From NCBI GenBank assembly GCA_022821725.1, contig JAJEDB010000014.1, positions 1-64,000 on the forward strand: 64,000 nt of DNA, given 5' to 3'. Below are positions 35,714-44,744 of this stretch, one piece after another. The notes under the pieces are model-generated. The model was not told the origin of the DNA and ran no database searches. It saw nothing but the letters and a program-made list of their open reading frames with translations. The DNA comes from Candidatus Poribacteria bacterium (GTDB taxonomy: Bacteria > Poribacteria > WGA-4E > WGA-3G). Both the position numbers and the translations under genes were made by a program. Within the stretch, counting starts at the first letter, position 1; each line of letters starts with the position of its first letter.

Positions 35714-36394
35714 TCAGTATAATCCGACTCTAACGTAGTTCGGCACCAAAGTCCAATAACTATCGCTCTCTCCGTGCTGCAGCCGTTGTGCCCCAAGGTG
35801 TGCAATCGTTGCTCCCCGTGGAACGTTGAAAATGGGATGGGCGAAGTTTGCGCGCGCACCGAGCCTTTCTCGGACAACATCTCCGTATGTCAGGAGTCCG
35901 TCTCCTACGAAATTGAGAGTGCCATTTGCGGGGACATCCGTATTGAGTTGATCGAGGAACGCATCGATGGATAAACAGAGGTCTTCGCTAAGGCGTTTCC
36001 ATTCGGGACCACCGTGGAAAACAGTGCCATAAATTTCGCTCCGTCGAGCGTCAAGAAGTGGGCAGATAACCCCGTTTGTCAAGCGGAGGTTATAGGCGAT
36101 CGCCTCCAAGGTAGAGATACCAACAATCGGTGTGTCGAGCGCATAACAGACGGATTTGATCGTGGCGACACCGATACGGATGCCGGTGAACGATCCGGGT
36201 CCAATACCGACAGCGCATCCGTCCAAAGCCTCTACCGTGATGTTCCCCCATTTCAAGACGCTATCAATTGCGGGCATAAGTCTCGACGAGTGTGCTTGAA
36301 CAATATTGAGCGTATGCTCCGCGACTAAATGATCGCCATCCATTAAGGCAATGCTCCCGATAGGGGTAGAGGTGTCAATACCTAAAATTTTCAT
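35714..36394 (-). CDS. tsaB: t6A biosynthesis protein TsaB, probably frameshifted at its 3' end
   Basis: A 226-residue ASKHA-fold protein that partners TsaD and TsaE in threonylcarbamoylation of tRNA. MKILGIDTSTPIGSIAL opens it, GIGPGSFTGIRIG near residue 65 is the family hallmark, and LDARRSEIYG near 118 follows. The family usually ends PxYLRxSxAE; here the frame reads PNYVRVGLY and stops. The neighbouring frame continues ESDYTEQQYRM and ends at 35695, which would restore the motif. The gene overlaps the upstream nuclease-like gene by ATGA. Confidence 0.9.
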   Translation of the reverse strand: MKILGIDTSTPIGSIALMDGDHLVAEHTLNIVQAHSSRLMPAIDSVLKWGNITVEALDGCAVGIGPGSFTGIRIGVATIKSVCYALDTPIVGISTLEAIAYNLRLTNGVICPLLDARRSEIYGTVFHGGPEWKRLSEDLCLSIDAFLDQLNTDVPANGTLNFVGDGLLTYGDVVRERLGARANFAHPIFNVPRGATIAHLGAQRLQHGESDSYWTLVPNYVRVGLY

Positions 36395-37362
36395 TCAAAA
36401 TCGACCAATAATTGTGAGCCAGAATCTTCGTCTTGTTCACGTTCTCGCAGGACTACCTCTGGTGTTACAGAGTCTTGGACTTCGTCGGACAGAATGACGG
36501 GCAGAATTTTATCTAATACGTCTTGAATATCTCCGGTAAAGGGCTTACACGGAATTGAGAGAGCATTTAGGACATGCTCAAACCGTTTGTAGTCGTCTGC
36601 ATTTTTAAGTTCGACCCAGAAAATACCATTTTCATCCATTTGTTGTTTGTTCAAGTCCGAGAGTGTATTTGCAACCAACACACGACTGTCTCGAGCGTAT
36701 ACCGCGTCTGCACTTTCAGGGTTTCCTTTTCCCATTAACTTCACTTCACAGGGGTAATCCTTTCCTGTACCATCAAACAGATAGAAATCGGATTCTCGCT
36801 CCGATTCTGGAAGATTCTTCTGATCAAAATACCTTTTCGGGACTTGAAAAAGTGCACAAAGGGCGATCATCAAGGGTTTTTCGACCTGTTTCTCTATCTC
36901 ACCCCAGAATTTGTCCTGAAGTATTGAACGTTTGAAGGCAAGGGTATTGGAGAGAATTAAGCTTTCATTCAAATTCAGGTTAAAACTAACGCCCCGAAAT
37001 TTTATCGTGGATGCTATATCAAGGTTATTTCCTAAACTATTGGAGGCATCGGATAGCACGTCGTGATATTTTAGGATTGTATCTAAGACTATTTGTTTAC
37101 TATTTAAAACCGTTGTTGTATCTGTTCCTGAATAAACGAACACTTCCGAATTAGAAAGTGAATTGGAACTGAGGAATTCCTCTGTGTACCAGTCAGCTGT
37201 TACAGATTCTTTATTCAACTTTGCTTTAACTATTTGCTTGAAAAAATCAACAACATATTGCAAAAACTCAGCATCAATGAGAGTCAGAATTTCGGAACGG
37301 TAATCCTGTCCTGTCAGGAGTTTGCGAATGATATTCTGGATAACGATACCAGTAACACCCAT
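36391..37362 (-). CDS. restriction endonuclease-like protein (possibly CfrBI family)
   Basis: A 323-residue protein. SDFYLFDGTGKDYPCEVKLMG near residues 197-217 fits a PD-(D/E)XK active site (Asp, then Glu-Val-Lys). RDSRVLVANTLSDLNKQQ follows. The arrangement recalls the CfrBI restriction endonuclease family, from memory. No methyltransferase gene is nearby. The coding sequence looks more AT-rich than its neighbours, which hints at transfer. AAGGA lies upstream of the ATG. Its TGA overlaps the tsaB ATG. Confidence 0.55.
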   Translation of the reverse strand: MGVTGIVIQNIIRKLLTGQDYRSEILTLIDAEFLQYVVDFFKQIVKAKLNKESVTADWYTEEFLSSNSLSNSEVFVYSGTDTTTVLNSKQIVLDTILKYHDVLSDASNSLGNNLDIASTIKFRGVSFNLNLNESLILSNTLAFKRSILQDKFWGEIEKQVEKPLMIALCALFQVPKRYFDQKNLPESERESDFYLFDGTGKDYPCEVKLMGKGNPESADAVYARDSRVLVANTLSDLNKQQMDENGIFWVELKNADDYKRFEHVLNALSIPCKPFTGDIQDVLDKILPVILSDEVQDSVTPEVVLREREQDEDSGSQLLVDFE

Positions 37363-37745
37363 AGATTTTGATTCCTTTCTACATATTCAGGTTTTAATTT
37401 GTGTTAGATTTTACAATTAACGTGAGTTCGACAATAAAATTCAAGTATGAACGTAGGTTGGGTTGAGTGGGAACCTAAAAGCGGGATATTATAGTCCAAA
37501 TACGCTTGACATCCAATCTATCGGAACCAAACCATATACCACCACGTTCTCATAGAAGTCCCGAAGGGTTTCAAAACCCTCCGAGACTCACTCAATAATT
37601 CGTATCCAACAAGACTTACGCAATTTTGGCGATATGGCGCGCCTTTAGAGGATGAAGTCTAAAAAAACACAGACGTTCTCAGGGAGAACCCAACCTAACA
37701 GGTTATGCTACAAAAGAGCAACCTACGTAAGTCCTATCCAAATGA
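37363..37745. other. intergenic repeats between nuclease-like gene and LamG gene
   Basis: It contains a near-perfect AGGGTTTcaAAACCCT hairpin near 37566 and MITE-like copy 2 (37612-37735). I see no gene. Confidence 0.6.
37612..37735. repeat. MITE-like repeat, copy 2
   Basis: 124 bases with ends AGACTTACGCA and ACGTAAGTCCT. Its interior (GGATGAAGTCTAAAAAAACA, then CCAACCTAACAGGTTATGCT) closely matches copy 3 at 53592. Confidence 0.75.
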
Positions 37746-38528
37746 CTATTCCGTCTTCAGCCATGCCCATGTCGTCGCGAGTTTACCGTGCGCTTCCACA
37801 TCAAGTGTGTCGGGTAACAATTTTTTGATCTCTGCGTCACTGAGGACGGAGGCGTAGATTCGTGAATCTTCGATATGAGCGTCGAGATCGCCAGGACCTC
37901 CACCTAAACCCCCATGGCGTTTCCCCCAAATCGCCTCTGCATCCTCGTTATCAAAGGTCACGAATTGACCAAAGGTATAATCGCCAATTTTGTCCCCGTT
38001 CCGGTATATCTGTACACGCGCCGTGCCACCATCATCTGTGTACGAGATCGCCATCATAATCAGTTCACCCGTTTTCTTTTCCTCGAATCCGGGTTTCGGA
38101 TCTTGGGTGCGGTGAAACCAGCCACTGCCTGCCATCCAACGATGATGTTGACGTTCTCCAAAGACGATCGCGTCGAATGTGGGATCGGAGAGACGGTCAA
38201 TCGTTAATATTGAGCCTTTCTGGACATCAAGGTTATCCATGATAGCCCACGACACCAAGGTCTTTTCTCCGATATCCGGACCATCATATCCACTTGCGAT
38301 TGCCCACTTGCCAAGGTCAACATTCAATTGACCATCCTCGATTACAGCACCCATGAGTTGAATGTCGGCAAAGTTCCCCGTAAGATCCTCCAGTTCAACA
38401 CCTTTCTCAAATGTCCAGTGTCCAACAAGGGTTTCTGCCTTCTCTGACTGGCCCAACGCTGGCAATGCTAAGTTGAACAGAAGTAGAACAGCACATACCC
38501 AGGTGCAATAGCGTTCCAGGTACTTCAT
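37746..38528 (-). CDS. secreted LamG-like domain protein
   Basis: A 260-residue exported protein. The signal peptide ends near LALPALGQ. A concanavalin-like beta-sandwich follows (ETLVGHWTFEKGVELEDLTG, VSWAIMDNLDV, VQIYRNGDKIGDYTFG, DSRIYASVLSDAEI). It ends KLATTWAWLKTE, sharing the KLATTW tail with the LamG protein at 25480. The ATG at 38526-38528 has GGAGG upstream and is preferred over an ATG five codons earlier. The function is probably extracellular carbohydrate or matrix binding. Confidence 0.75.
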   Translation of the reverse strand: MKYLERYCTWVCAVLLLFNLALPALGQSEKAETLVGHWTFEKGVELEDLTGNFADIQLMGAVIEDGQLNVDLGKWAIASGYDGPDIGEKTLVSWAIMDNLDVQKGSILTIDRLSDPTFDAIVFGERQHHRWMAGSGWFHRTQDPKPGFEEKKTGELIMMAISYTDDGGTARVQIYRNGDKIGDYTFGQFVTFDNEDAEAIWGKRHGGLGGGPGDLDAHIEDSRIYASVLSDAEIKKLLPDTLDVEAHGKLATTWAWLKTE

Positions 38529-38737
38529 GGTTATCTCCTCCATTGTTGTTAATTTGGGTTGAGATTTTCCAGAAACCGCTAAAATTCAAATGTAGTGTTT
38601 GCCATTATAACCCGTATGCGGACCGTCACGGACGTGAAAGCGGAAATCCACCGCACCGTGCGCATCCGCTAACAGAACGTTCGGACCCAGTATATCACGT
38701 CCGTGAAAAAATGTCATGTTTTTTGTGTTGGGTAAAC

Positions 38738-39574
38738 TTAATTCAGACGCGAGAGCAGTTTTTGGAGGTGTTGGATGTTTCGCTCGACCGCCGTGGCATC
38801 CGGGGGTGCGTCCGCGAGTTGGAGATATGTCTCGAAGGCGGAGATGCCTTCACCATACGCATGGTTTTTGTAGTGTAAGTAACCGAGCAGCCGATAATCC
38901 GCAGCAGTGTTCGGGAGCAGCCATGTGATGCGTTCAGCCGCTGTAAGTGCTTTGTCGTAGTTCTCAAGGAGCGTGTAGGCGCGCGTCAGATTCCGCAAAA
39001 TGCGGGCAAGGATCTCTTTATCTGTCGCTTCAGTTAACATACTCGATTCCAGCGGCACCGATTCACCGTGGGTTTCTTGGAGTTTCGCCCGGAGTGCGTC
39101 TTCGCACATAAAAGACCCGTTTTCAAATACATCGAGCAGGATGTCCAAATGTTCACGCTGGTATCTGACCAGAAAATGCCCTGGAAAATTTACGCCAACG
39201 AGGGGTAACCCAGCACGTCTACCGACTTCAATATAGACAACACCTAACGTAATTGGAATCCCTGTCCTTTTATCAAGGACAAAGTTCAGGAAGTTGTTGC
39301 CCAGGGCGTAGTAGTTGTCCGTATTTCCTGTGAACCCTTTTTCCTGAAAGAGGTATCGATTCAGTTCAGTGATGTGCTGCTCAGGTAGCGTTGTCTCTTG
39401 GATCCGTTCCCGAACCGCATCCGCCATCTCATCAAGTTCGGAGAGGTAATTCTCAATATTGAGTTCGCGGTACTCGCTTTGCGCAATAAGCAGGGCGCCT
39501 GTTGCGAGTTCAACCTCGTTACCATCAAGGTTCGCGAAGGAGAAAAATGGATCTGTTTGCGGTTTTTTGGTCAT
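38738..39574 (-). CDS. SirB1-like transglutaminase-fold/TPR protein
   Basis: A 278-residue protein of the SirB1/YchA family. NRYLFQEKGFTGNTDNYY near residue 72, TGIPITLGVVYIEVGRRAGL near 104 and GVNFPGHFLVRY near 127 (conserved His) are characteristic. The C-terminal 80 residues form TPR-like helices (RAYTLLENYDKALTAAERI, YRLLGYLHYKNHAYGEGI). The nucleophile Cys of active transglutaminases is absent in the family core, so activity is doubtful. The role is unknown. Confidence 0.82.
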   Translation of the reverse strand: MTKKPQTDPFFSFANLDGNEVELATGALLIAQSEYRELNIENYLSELDEMADAVRERIQETTLPEQHITELNRYLFQEKGFTGNTDNYYALGNNFLNFVLDKRTGIPITLGVVYIEVGRRAGLPLVGVNFPGHFLVRYQREHLDILLDVFENGSFMCEDALRAKLQETHGESVPLESSMLTEATDKEILARILRNLTRAYTLLENYDKALTAAERITWLLPNTAADYRLLGYLHYKNHAYGEGISAFETYLQLADAPPDATAVERNIQHLQKLLSRLN

Positions 39575-39597
39575 TTTTCCGAAAAAAGCAATTTTTT

Positions 39598-39626
39598 TTG
39601 CATTCCCTGAGAATATATGATATAAT
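39598..39626 (+). promoter_or_regulatory. promoter of tRNA-Ala
   Basis: TTGCAT (39598-39603), a 17-base spacer, TATAAT (39621-39626), 17 bases before the tRNA. Confidence 0.75.
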
Positions 39627-39643
39627 TAAACTAATCTTTATGT

Positions 39644-39716
<73 letters not shown>

Positions 39717-39730
39717 CTTTTTTATTGCAC

Positions 39731-40237
39731 CTACTGTTCTGGCGGCGGTTTAGGGGCTGTATCTGTGTTCTTGCGGGTTTGTGCCTTCTTGATTCGGCGC
39801 GGAATACCGTTATCCAACACACCCATCAGTGTTAAATGGAGTTGTGCGCGAGTCGGCAATATCTGAACCAATTCCGCCTCAATTTTCTCAATCTGTTCTT
39901 GCATTTCCTTCCGTTTCGCTCGAAATTCGTCTAAGGTCTTCTGAATCTCTATATCTTCTACAAGCGAATCCTTTACGAGTCGATTTAAGGTCTTCAAATC
40001 GTTGATTGCCTGAATGTCCTTTTGACGTTTCAGGTCCCACAATTCCTCAAGTTGGGCTTTCTGTGCCTCTGTTACACCGAGATCTCCCAAGGTAGTGCCT
40101 TCCCTGTTTTCATCATTGTTATTCTTTTGCGCCCATGCGATAACGCCAAAAAGCGCAACACATATCAGAATCGCCAAGATATGCTTCCCATAAGAGATAC
40201 GTGATTCTTGGTTTCGTCTCCCTTTAGCGTCTTGCAT
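39731..40237 (-). CDS. small exported Spy/CpxP-like helical protein
   Basis: A 168-residue protein. Residues 18-37 (HILAILICVALFGVIAWA) are a signal peptide or anchor. The rest is almost all helix: LGVTEAQKAQLEELWDLKRQ near 52 and a charged coiled coil, then ILPTRAQLHLTLMG. The paired helix hairpin and the T-x-x-Q-type segments resemble the Spy/CpxP or metal-sensor family, as an inference. A short Pro-rich tail (KPPPEQ) ends it. Confidence 0.55.
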   Translation of the reverse strand: MQDAKGRRNQESRISYGKHILAILICVALFGVIAWAQKNNNDENREGTTLGDLGVTEAQKAQLEELWDLKRQKDIQAINDLKTLNRLVKDSLVEDIEIQKTLDEFRAKRKEMQEQIEKIEAELVQILPTRAQLHLTLMGVLDNGIPRRIKKAQTRKNTDTAPKPPPEQ

Positions 40238-40329
40238 CAGTTTTCACCTCTAACGTTGATATAGAACCCGGTTTGAACGCTCTTAATATTTATAGTAACA
40301 TGCAAAGCGGAGGATGTCAAGGAGAAACG

Positions 40330-40385
40330 AATCGGGGTTACAAACCCCTCCCACAAGAATCGGGGTTACAAACCCCTCCCACAAG
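40330..40385. repeat. perfect 28-base tandem repeat (two units)
   Basis: Units at 40330-40357 and 40358-40385 are identical. Each contains the hairpin GGGGTTacAAACCCC. A diverged single copy lies near 47482-47506 in the opposite orientation. It is not a CRISPR array, as there are no spacers. Confidence 0.8.
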
Positions 40386-40435
40386 AGCGATTCGCAGGGC
40401 AGCGTTGAATCCCACGCATGTGAGAAAAATTTCGC

Positions 40436-40464
40436 TTGACAAAAAATAACGCATCTATTATAAT
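40436..40464 (+). promoter_or_regulatory. consensus sigma-70 promoter for the helicase gene
   Basis: TTGACA (40436-40441), a 17-base spacer, TATAAT (40459-40464): both hexamers are perfect. It lies 73 bases before the ATG. Confidence 0.75.
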
Positions 40465-40536
40465 TGTTCTTAACATTACACTTGCACACTGTTCGTCCAG
40501 TGTGCAGTGGAGCTTTGGAGTGCGAGGGAGGTTTGG

Positions 40537-42993
40537 ATGCTTTACAAAGGGTTACAACTGGATCGGTTTCAGGAGGAAGCGATCGCCGCGATTAACGGGG
40601 ATACCTCAGTGATTGTCACTGCCCCGACAGGTGCTGGTAAAACTGTCATTGCTGAATACGCCGTTGAAAAGTGTCTGCAGGAGAACCGCCGCGTTATCTA
40701 CACCGCCCCGATCAAAGCCCTCAGCAATCAAAAATATCGAGATTTTTACGCAGAATATGGGGAAAAAATTGGCATTGTCACAGGCGATGTGGTCCTAAAT
40801 CCGTATGCGCAAGTCCTGTTGATGACGACCGAGATTTTTCGGAATACGATCTTTGACGATATTGAACGGTTGCGAGATGTCTCTTACGTTATCTTTGACG
40901 AAATCCATTATATTAACGACATTGAACGCGGGACGGTTTGGGAAGAGAGTCTCATCTTCGCACCGCAACATATTAAATTCGTCTGTCTGAGTGCCACGAT
41001 CCCGAACATTCAGCCTTTCACAGAGTGGATGCAAAGCGTGCGGGATATTGACATTGAGATCGTCGAAGAATTAGAACGTCCAGTTCCTTTGAAACATCAC
41101 CTCTATTTTAAAGATTACGGCATTGGGAATACTGCACACATTACGCCCCTTCGAAAAAGAGCGCAGCACGATACGAAAAAACGAAAAGGTGAGTTATTTG
41201 AAAATAGCACCCCACCGGCATTCCCGCCTGGCTTTGTCGAGACACGTCTTATTCCACATCTCCGTAAAGAAAAGCAGTTTCCGTGCCTCTATTTCTGTTT
41301 TAGTCGTAGAGGGTGTGAAGAAAACGCGAAATCATTGGCACTCGGATCGCAGTTACAGTTGCTGAATAAAAAACAGACCGCCCTGATTTTAAAGCAATTT
41401 GATGAACTCTGTCTCCAATTCGACATCGTCGAGGAAAAGAAAATCGCGGAGTTCCGTAAATTAGTGCGTTGTGGTATCGCCTATCATCACGCCGGTATGT
41501 TACCGACGCTGAAAGAGGTTGTTGAGCGGTTATTTACCTCCGGCTTGATTCAACTCCTCTTTACCACAGAAACGTTCGCTGTTGGTATTAATATGCCGGC
41601 CTGCTCAGTGGTTTTTGACGGCCTGAGAAAATTTGATGGACTCGGCTTTCGACACCTCAAGGCGCGGGAATACCATCAGATGTCAGGGCGCGCAGGCAGG
41701 CGCGGTATAGATACTATCGGTTATGTTTATGCGCAAATTATGCCTGCATACGCGGATTTTAATGAAATTCGAGGGGTTGTTTCTGATAAAATCGAATCCA
41801 TAGAGAGCCAATTCAATCTTTCCTATTCCAGTATTCTCAACCTTTATGAGAAATACGGTGATGACATCTACGATGTTTACACGATGAGCTTGAGTAACCA
41901 TCAAAACCGGGTGCGGGTCGTTAAACTCAACGAGCAGATTGAAGATAAGACGGAAAAACGTCAGACGCTCCCGAAACCCGAATGTATTCACGAGGGTATT
42001 GATGGGAGTGTCCAAATTGAAAAACATTATCGCCAGAAGCGAGAGAGTGAAGACAAGATTAAGAGTTTATATGCAGAGATGTCGCAAGTCAAATCGCAGC
42101 TGCGAAGAAAAAAGAGGAGAAAGGAACGCACGAAACAGCTGAATACCATTCACAAAGAAATTAAACATGTTCGAGCAAATCGCGAGGAGAGTCTTTGTAC
42201 CGGATGTCAGCAGTTGGACACGTGTGGTGGAAGATATAGGGCAATTCGCCAGGCAGAGACGCAGCTTCAGAAACTGGAAAAGAGGACAACATCCATTAAG
42301 AACCATCCACAAGAGCAGATAGCTGCCCGTTTGCAAGTGCTTGAAGAACTCGGACACATTGAAGCACAGACCCTGTTGCCGCGTGGAAGCACCGCTGCTT
42401 GTATTTACGGATATGAACTCCAATTAACCCAATTACTATTTAGCGGACTTTTTGAGCAGCTGACGGAAGATGAAATTAACTGTCTCATGGTAGCGATTAT
42501 CACTGAACCCCGTAAAGATGGATACTTTAAGCCCCTCAAAGACGAGCGGTTGTTAGAGGCACTTTATGCAGTCAATGCCGAAATCTCGTTCATACAACAT
42601 TTAGAGGTCAAGCATGAGGTAACAGAAATTACACCGCTGTTAGAACTCCGGCTTTGCACTGCCATGCTGGCTTGGAGCCGAGGCTGTGACTTTGACAAAC
42701 TTGAAAAATATGCCGACTTAGATGCCGGCGACTTTGTCAGAACCTTCCGACTCGTCGTCGATCAGCTCCGTCAAATCCGTCGTGCCATGAGTGGTCATAC
42801 CGCTCTCGTTGAGAAACTCAACCGATGTATCGGCAAGATTAACAGAGATGTTGTGGATGCAGAGCGGCAATTGCGAATTGGGCAGGAAAATCTTGATGAA
42901 ACAAATGTTGAGATTTTCGACCAGCGGATGCTTGTTGCCCTTGACGATCCTGATGCGTTTGAATCAGAAGATGAAACAACAGTTTCTTCTTAG
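40537..42993 (+). CDS. Ski2/Mtr4-like superfamily 2 RNA helicase
   Basis: An 818-residue helicase. Motif I is TAPTGAGKTVIAEYA near residue 28, Ia TAPIKALSNQKYRDF near 56, motif II FDEIHYIND near 119, III LSATIPN near 150, IV FCFSRRGCEENA near 255, V LFTTETFAVGINMPA near 342, and VI YHQMSGRAGRRGID near 380. The region near 465-610 is a basic coiled-coil insertion carrying CTGCQQLDTC, three Cys that might bind metal. The C-terminal part resembles the DSHCT region (ELRLCTAMLAWSRGCDF). Such enzymes unwind RNA for decay or ribosome assembly. The ATG at 40537 has AGGGAGG upstream, preferred over an earlier in-frame start. Confidence 0.88.
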   Translation: MLYKGLQLDRFQEEAIAAINGDTSVIVTAPTGAGKTVIAEYAVEKCLQENRRVIYTAPIKALSNQKYRDFYAEYGEKIGIVTGDVVLNPYAQVLLMTTEIFRNTIFDDIERLRDVSYVIFDEIHYINDIERGTVWEESLIFAPQHIKFVCLSATIPNIQPFTEWMQSVRDIDIEIVEELERPVPLKHHLYFKDYGIGNTAHITPLRKRAQHDTKKRKGELFENSTPPAFPPGFVETRLIPHLRKEKQFPCLYFCFSRRGCEENAKSLALGSQLQLLNKKQTALILKQFDELCLQFDIVEEKKIAEFRKLVRCGIAYHHAGMLPTLKEVVERLFTSGLIQLLFTTETFAVGINMPACSVVFDGLRKFDGLGFRHLKAREYHQMSGRAGRRGIDTIGYVYAQIMPAYADFNEIRGVVSDKIESIESQFNLSYSSILNLYEKYGDDIYDVYTMSLSNHQNRVRVVKLNEQIEDKTEKRQTLPKPECIHEGIDGSVQIEKHYRQKRESEDKIKSLYAEMSQVKSQLRRKKRRKERTKQLNTIHKEIKHVRANREESLCTGCQQLDTCGGRYRAIRQAETQLQKLEKRTTSIKNHPQEQIAARLQVLEELGHIEAQTLLPRGSTAACIYGYELQLTQLLFSGLFEQLTEDEINCLMVAIITEPRKDGYFKPLKDERLLEALYAVNAEISFIQHLEVKHEVTEITPLLELRLCTAMLAWSRGCDFDKLEKYADLDAGDFVRTFRLVVDQLRQIRRAMSGHTALVEKLNRCIGKINRDVVDAERQLRIGQENLDETNVEIFDQRMLVALDDPDAFESEDETTVSS

Positions 42994-43104
42994 TATGTTT
43001 CGTTTTCAATGGGTCCGACTTACCCAATCTGTCAATAGGTGCGGTTTTGCGGCGTACTCGCCCAAATGCGATCTGCATTCTAACCGAACCCATTTGAAAA
43101 GCAA

Positions 43105-43133
43105 TTGTAATGTAAAACAGATTGTATTAGAAT
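43105..43133 (+). promoter_or_regulatory. promoter of the GNAT gene
   Basis: TTGTAA (43105-43110), a 17-base spacer, TAGAAT (43128-43133), about 95 bases before the ATG. Confidence 0.5.
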
Positions 43134-43227
43134 AGGATAATAATGTGTATAGATGCTGGCTATTGAGAGGGGGCACGCGCGGTGCCCGAAGATGCCGGCA
43201 CCCTGATAAAGATTAAAGGAGAATAAC

Positions 43228-43779
43228 ATGGCAAATCAAGATTTTGGCTTGGCTGGCGCACTCAAAATACGCCCAGCTGCAGAAGGGGATGCGACACATT
43301 TACACACATTTTGTTTCCCTGAAAAGACCAGCACACAGGTTTCCGAAGAACTCAAAGCCGATTTGGAATCTGACGGTCAGACCCATAGACTCGTTGCGGA
43401 ATCAAGTGGATACCCGATCGGACAGATTACCGTGACTAAGGATTCCGGTGATCCTGAGGTCGCGCAAGTCGGAAATCTCGCTGTATCTGGTCCCTTTCGA
43501 CAGTTAGGTGTGGCAGACCATCTCATGGCAGCTGCCGAGGTTGCCGCAGCAGAAAATGGTGCGAAAACCCTTGAAATTGAACTGACAGCCACGGAGACGA
43601 ATGTCATCCAGAGATATAAGGATTGGGGATTCGTTGAAAAGCCGCTTGTCATTCTGCAGAAGATGCTTGATGCAGAAGAACAAGAAGAGGAAGTCGTAGA
43701 AGATACGGTCGAAACGGCCGAAGACGAAAATCCAGTTACTGAATCCGGTGGCGAGCAACAGGAACTTCTTAATGCCTAA
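43228..43779 (+). CDS. GNAT-family N-acetyltransferase with acidic tail
   Basis: A 183-residue protein. LKIRPAAEGDATHLH near residue 11 opens the GNAT fold. VGNLAVSGPFRQLGVADHLM near 80 is the acetyl-CoA-binding motif A (R-x-x-G-V/A). IQRYKDWGFVEKPLVILQK near 127 is motif B. The last 35 residues are highly acidic (EEQEEEVVEDTVETAEDE) and look disordered. The substrate is unknown. AAGGAGAA precedes the ATG. Confidence 0.82.
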   Translation: MANQDFGLAGALKIRPAAEGDATHLHTFCFPEKTSTQVSEELKADLESDGQTHRLVAESSGYPIGQITVTKDSGDPEVAQVGNLAVSGPFRQLGVADHLMAAAEVAAAENGAKTLEIELTATETNVIQRYKDWGFVEKPLVILQKMLDAEEQEEEVVEDTVETAEDENPVTESGGEQQELLNA

Positions 43780-43841
43780 GGGTGTGCCTCAACCAACGAA
43801 CCCACTGCCCTCGCTGGCGAGCTTTTTAGGAGAAACCGACT

Positions 43842-44726
43842 ATGAAAAAAATCTGGATTGCCCTCGCGCTCACACTCTTTGCAATTGGGTGCGGCACACA
43901 GAACGAGAACCTCGCAAAGGGGAAAGAACTGATTAAATCGGATAAACGACGCAAAGAGGAACGCGCTGTCCGAGAATTTAAACTTGCGCTCCAGCAACAG
44001 ATTGATAGTGCAGAAGCACACTATCTGCTTGGATACTACAATTCACAGGAATTTTACGAGCCGAATACCACGGATTGGCAGGAAGCCTCGATTACGGCGC
44101 GCGGCAAACAGATGTTCCTCGCGTATCAAGCCGAGCAGCGGAAGTACCTCGAAAGACTCGTTTTTGAAACACTCCGTGATGATGACTTGGATATCCAAAA
44201 TGCTGCACTTGATGCGCTGAAACGGATCTATAAACAAGGCGACAGGAAGCGACTTCTCAGTCAACTCCAAAAGGCGATTAAATCGAGTGACAATCGCGAT
44301 AGACATAATGCGCATTGGATCCTTGGGCATCTCGGTGCGGAGGACCCGGGGACGATTGTCCCTATTTTGGTAAAACTTTTGGATCATCGAAGAATGGAAA
44401 CTCGTTTGAATGCCGTCAAGTCCCTTGGAGAGGTTGGAAGCGAACAAGCGATTCCAGCCCTCGCCGCTTTAATTGAATCCGGCTCTGCGAAATGGAAGCG
44501 CGATCGGGAGGAACCTGAAGTGCGCCAACTTGCTGTGGAAGCACTTGGCAAAATCGGCGGGGCTGCTGTGCCGGAGTTAGTCAAAATTGTGGAAAATAAG
44601 GGGTCATCGCTACGTGTTGACGCGATTCGAGCGTTGGCAATCCTCGGGGACGAAAAAGTTGTGGAACCCCTTTTAGAGGCTTTAAAAGAACAGAGCAGCC
44701 GCGATGTTGTTATCCCTCTTAACTGA
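43842..44726 (+). CDS. lipoprotein with HEAT-like repeats
   Basis: A 294-residue protein. The signal peptide ends FAIGC, so Cys17 is probably lipidated. A TPR-like helical part (AVREFKLALQQQIDSAEAHYLLGYY) is followed by about five PBS-lyase/HEAT-type repeats (DIQNAALDALKRIYKQGD; RHNAHWILGHLGAEDP; RLNAVKSLGEVGSEQA; RQLAVEALGKIGGAAV; RVDAIRALAILGDEKV). Such proteins scaffold others at the membrane. The partner is unknown. It lies 18 bases upstream of another HEAT lipoprotein, so they are probably co-transcribed. Confidence 0.78.
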   Translation: MKKIWIALALTLFAIGCGTQNENLAKGKELIKSDKRRKEERAVREFKLALQQQIDSAEAHYLLGYYNSQEFYEPNTTDWQEASITARGKQMFLAYQAEQRKYLERLVFETLRDDDLDIQNAALDALKRIYKQGDRKRLLSQLQKAIKSSDNRDRHNAHWILGHLGAEDPGTIVPILVKLLDHRRMETRLNAVKSLGEVGSEQAIPALAALIESGSAKWKRDREEPEVRQLAVEALGKIGGAAVPELVKIVENKGSSLRVDAIRALAILGDEKVVEPLLEALKEQSSRDVVIPLN

Positions 44727-44744
44727 ATAAGGAATAATTAGGAA

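Noticed and set aside
39042..39236. Plus-strand ORF antisense to the SirB1-like gene
   Set aside because: Composition and lack of motif indicate a shadow frame.
40330..40385. Tandem 28-base repeats as a CRISPR array
   Set aside because: No spacers; units abut each other.
42791..43135. 114-codon plus-strand ORF at the helicase 3' end
   Set aside because: Overlaps the helicase frame and contains the GNAT promoter; no domain seen.
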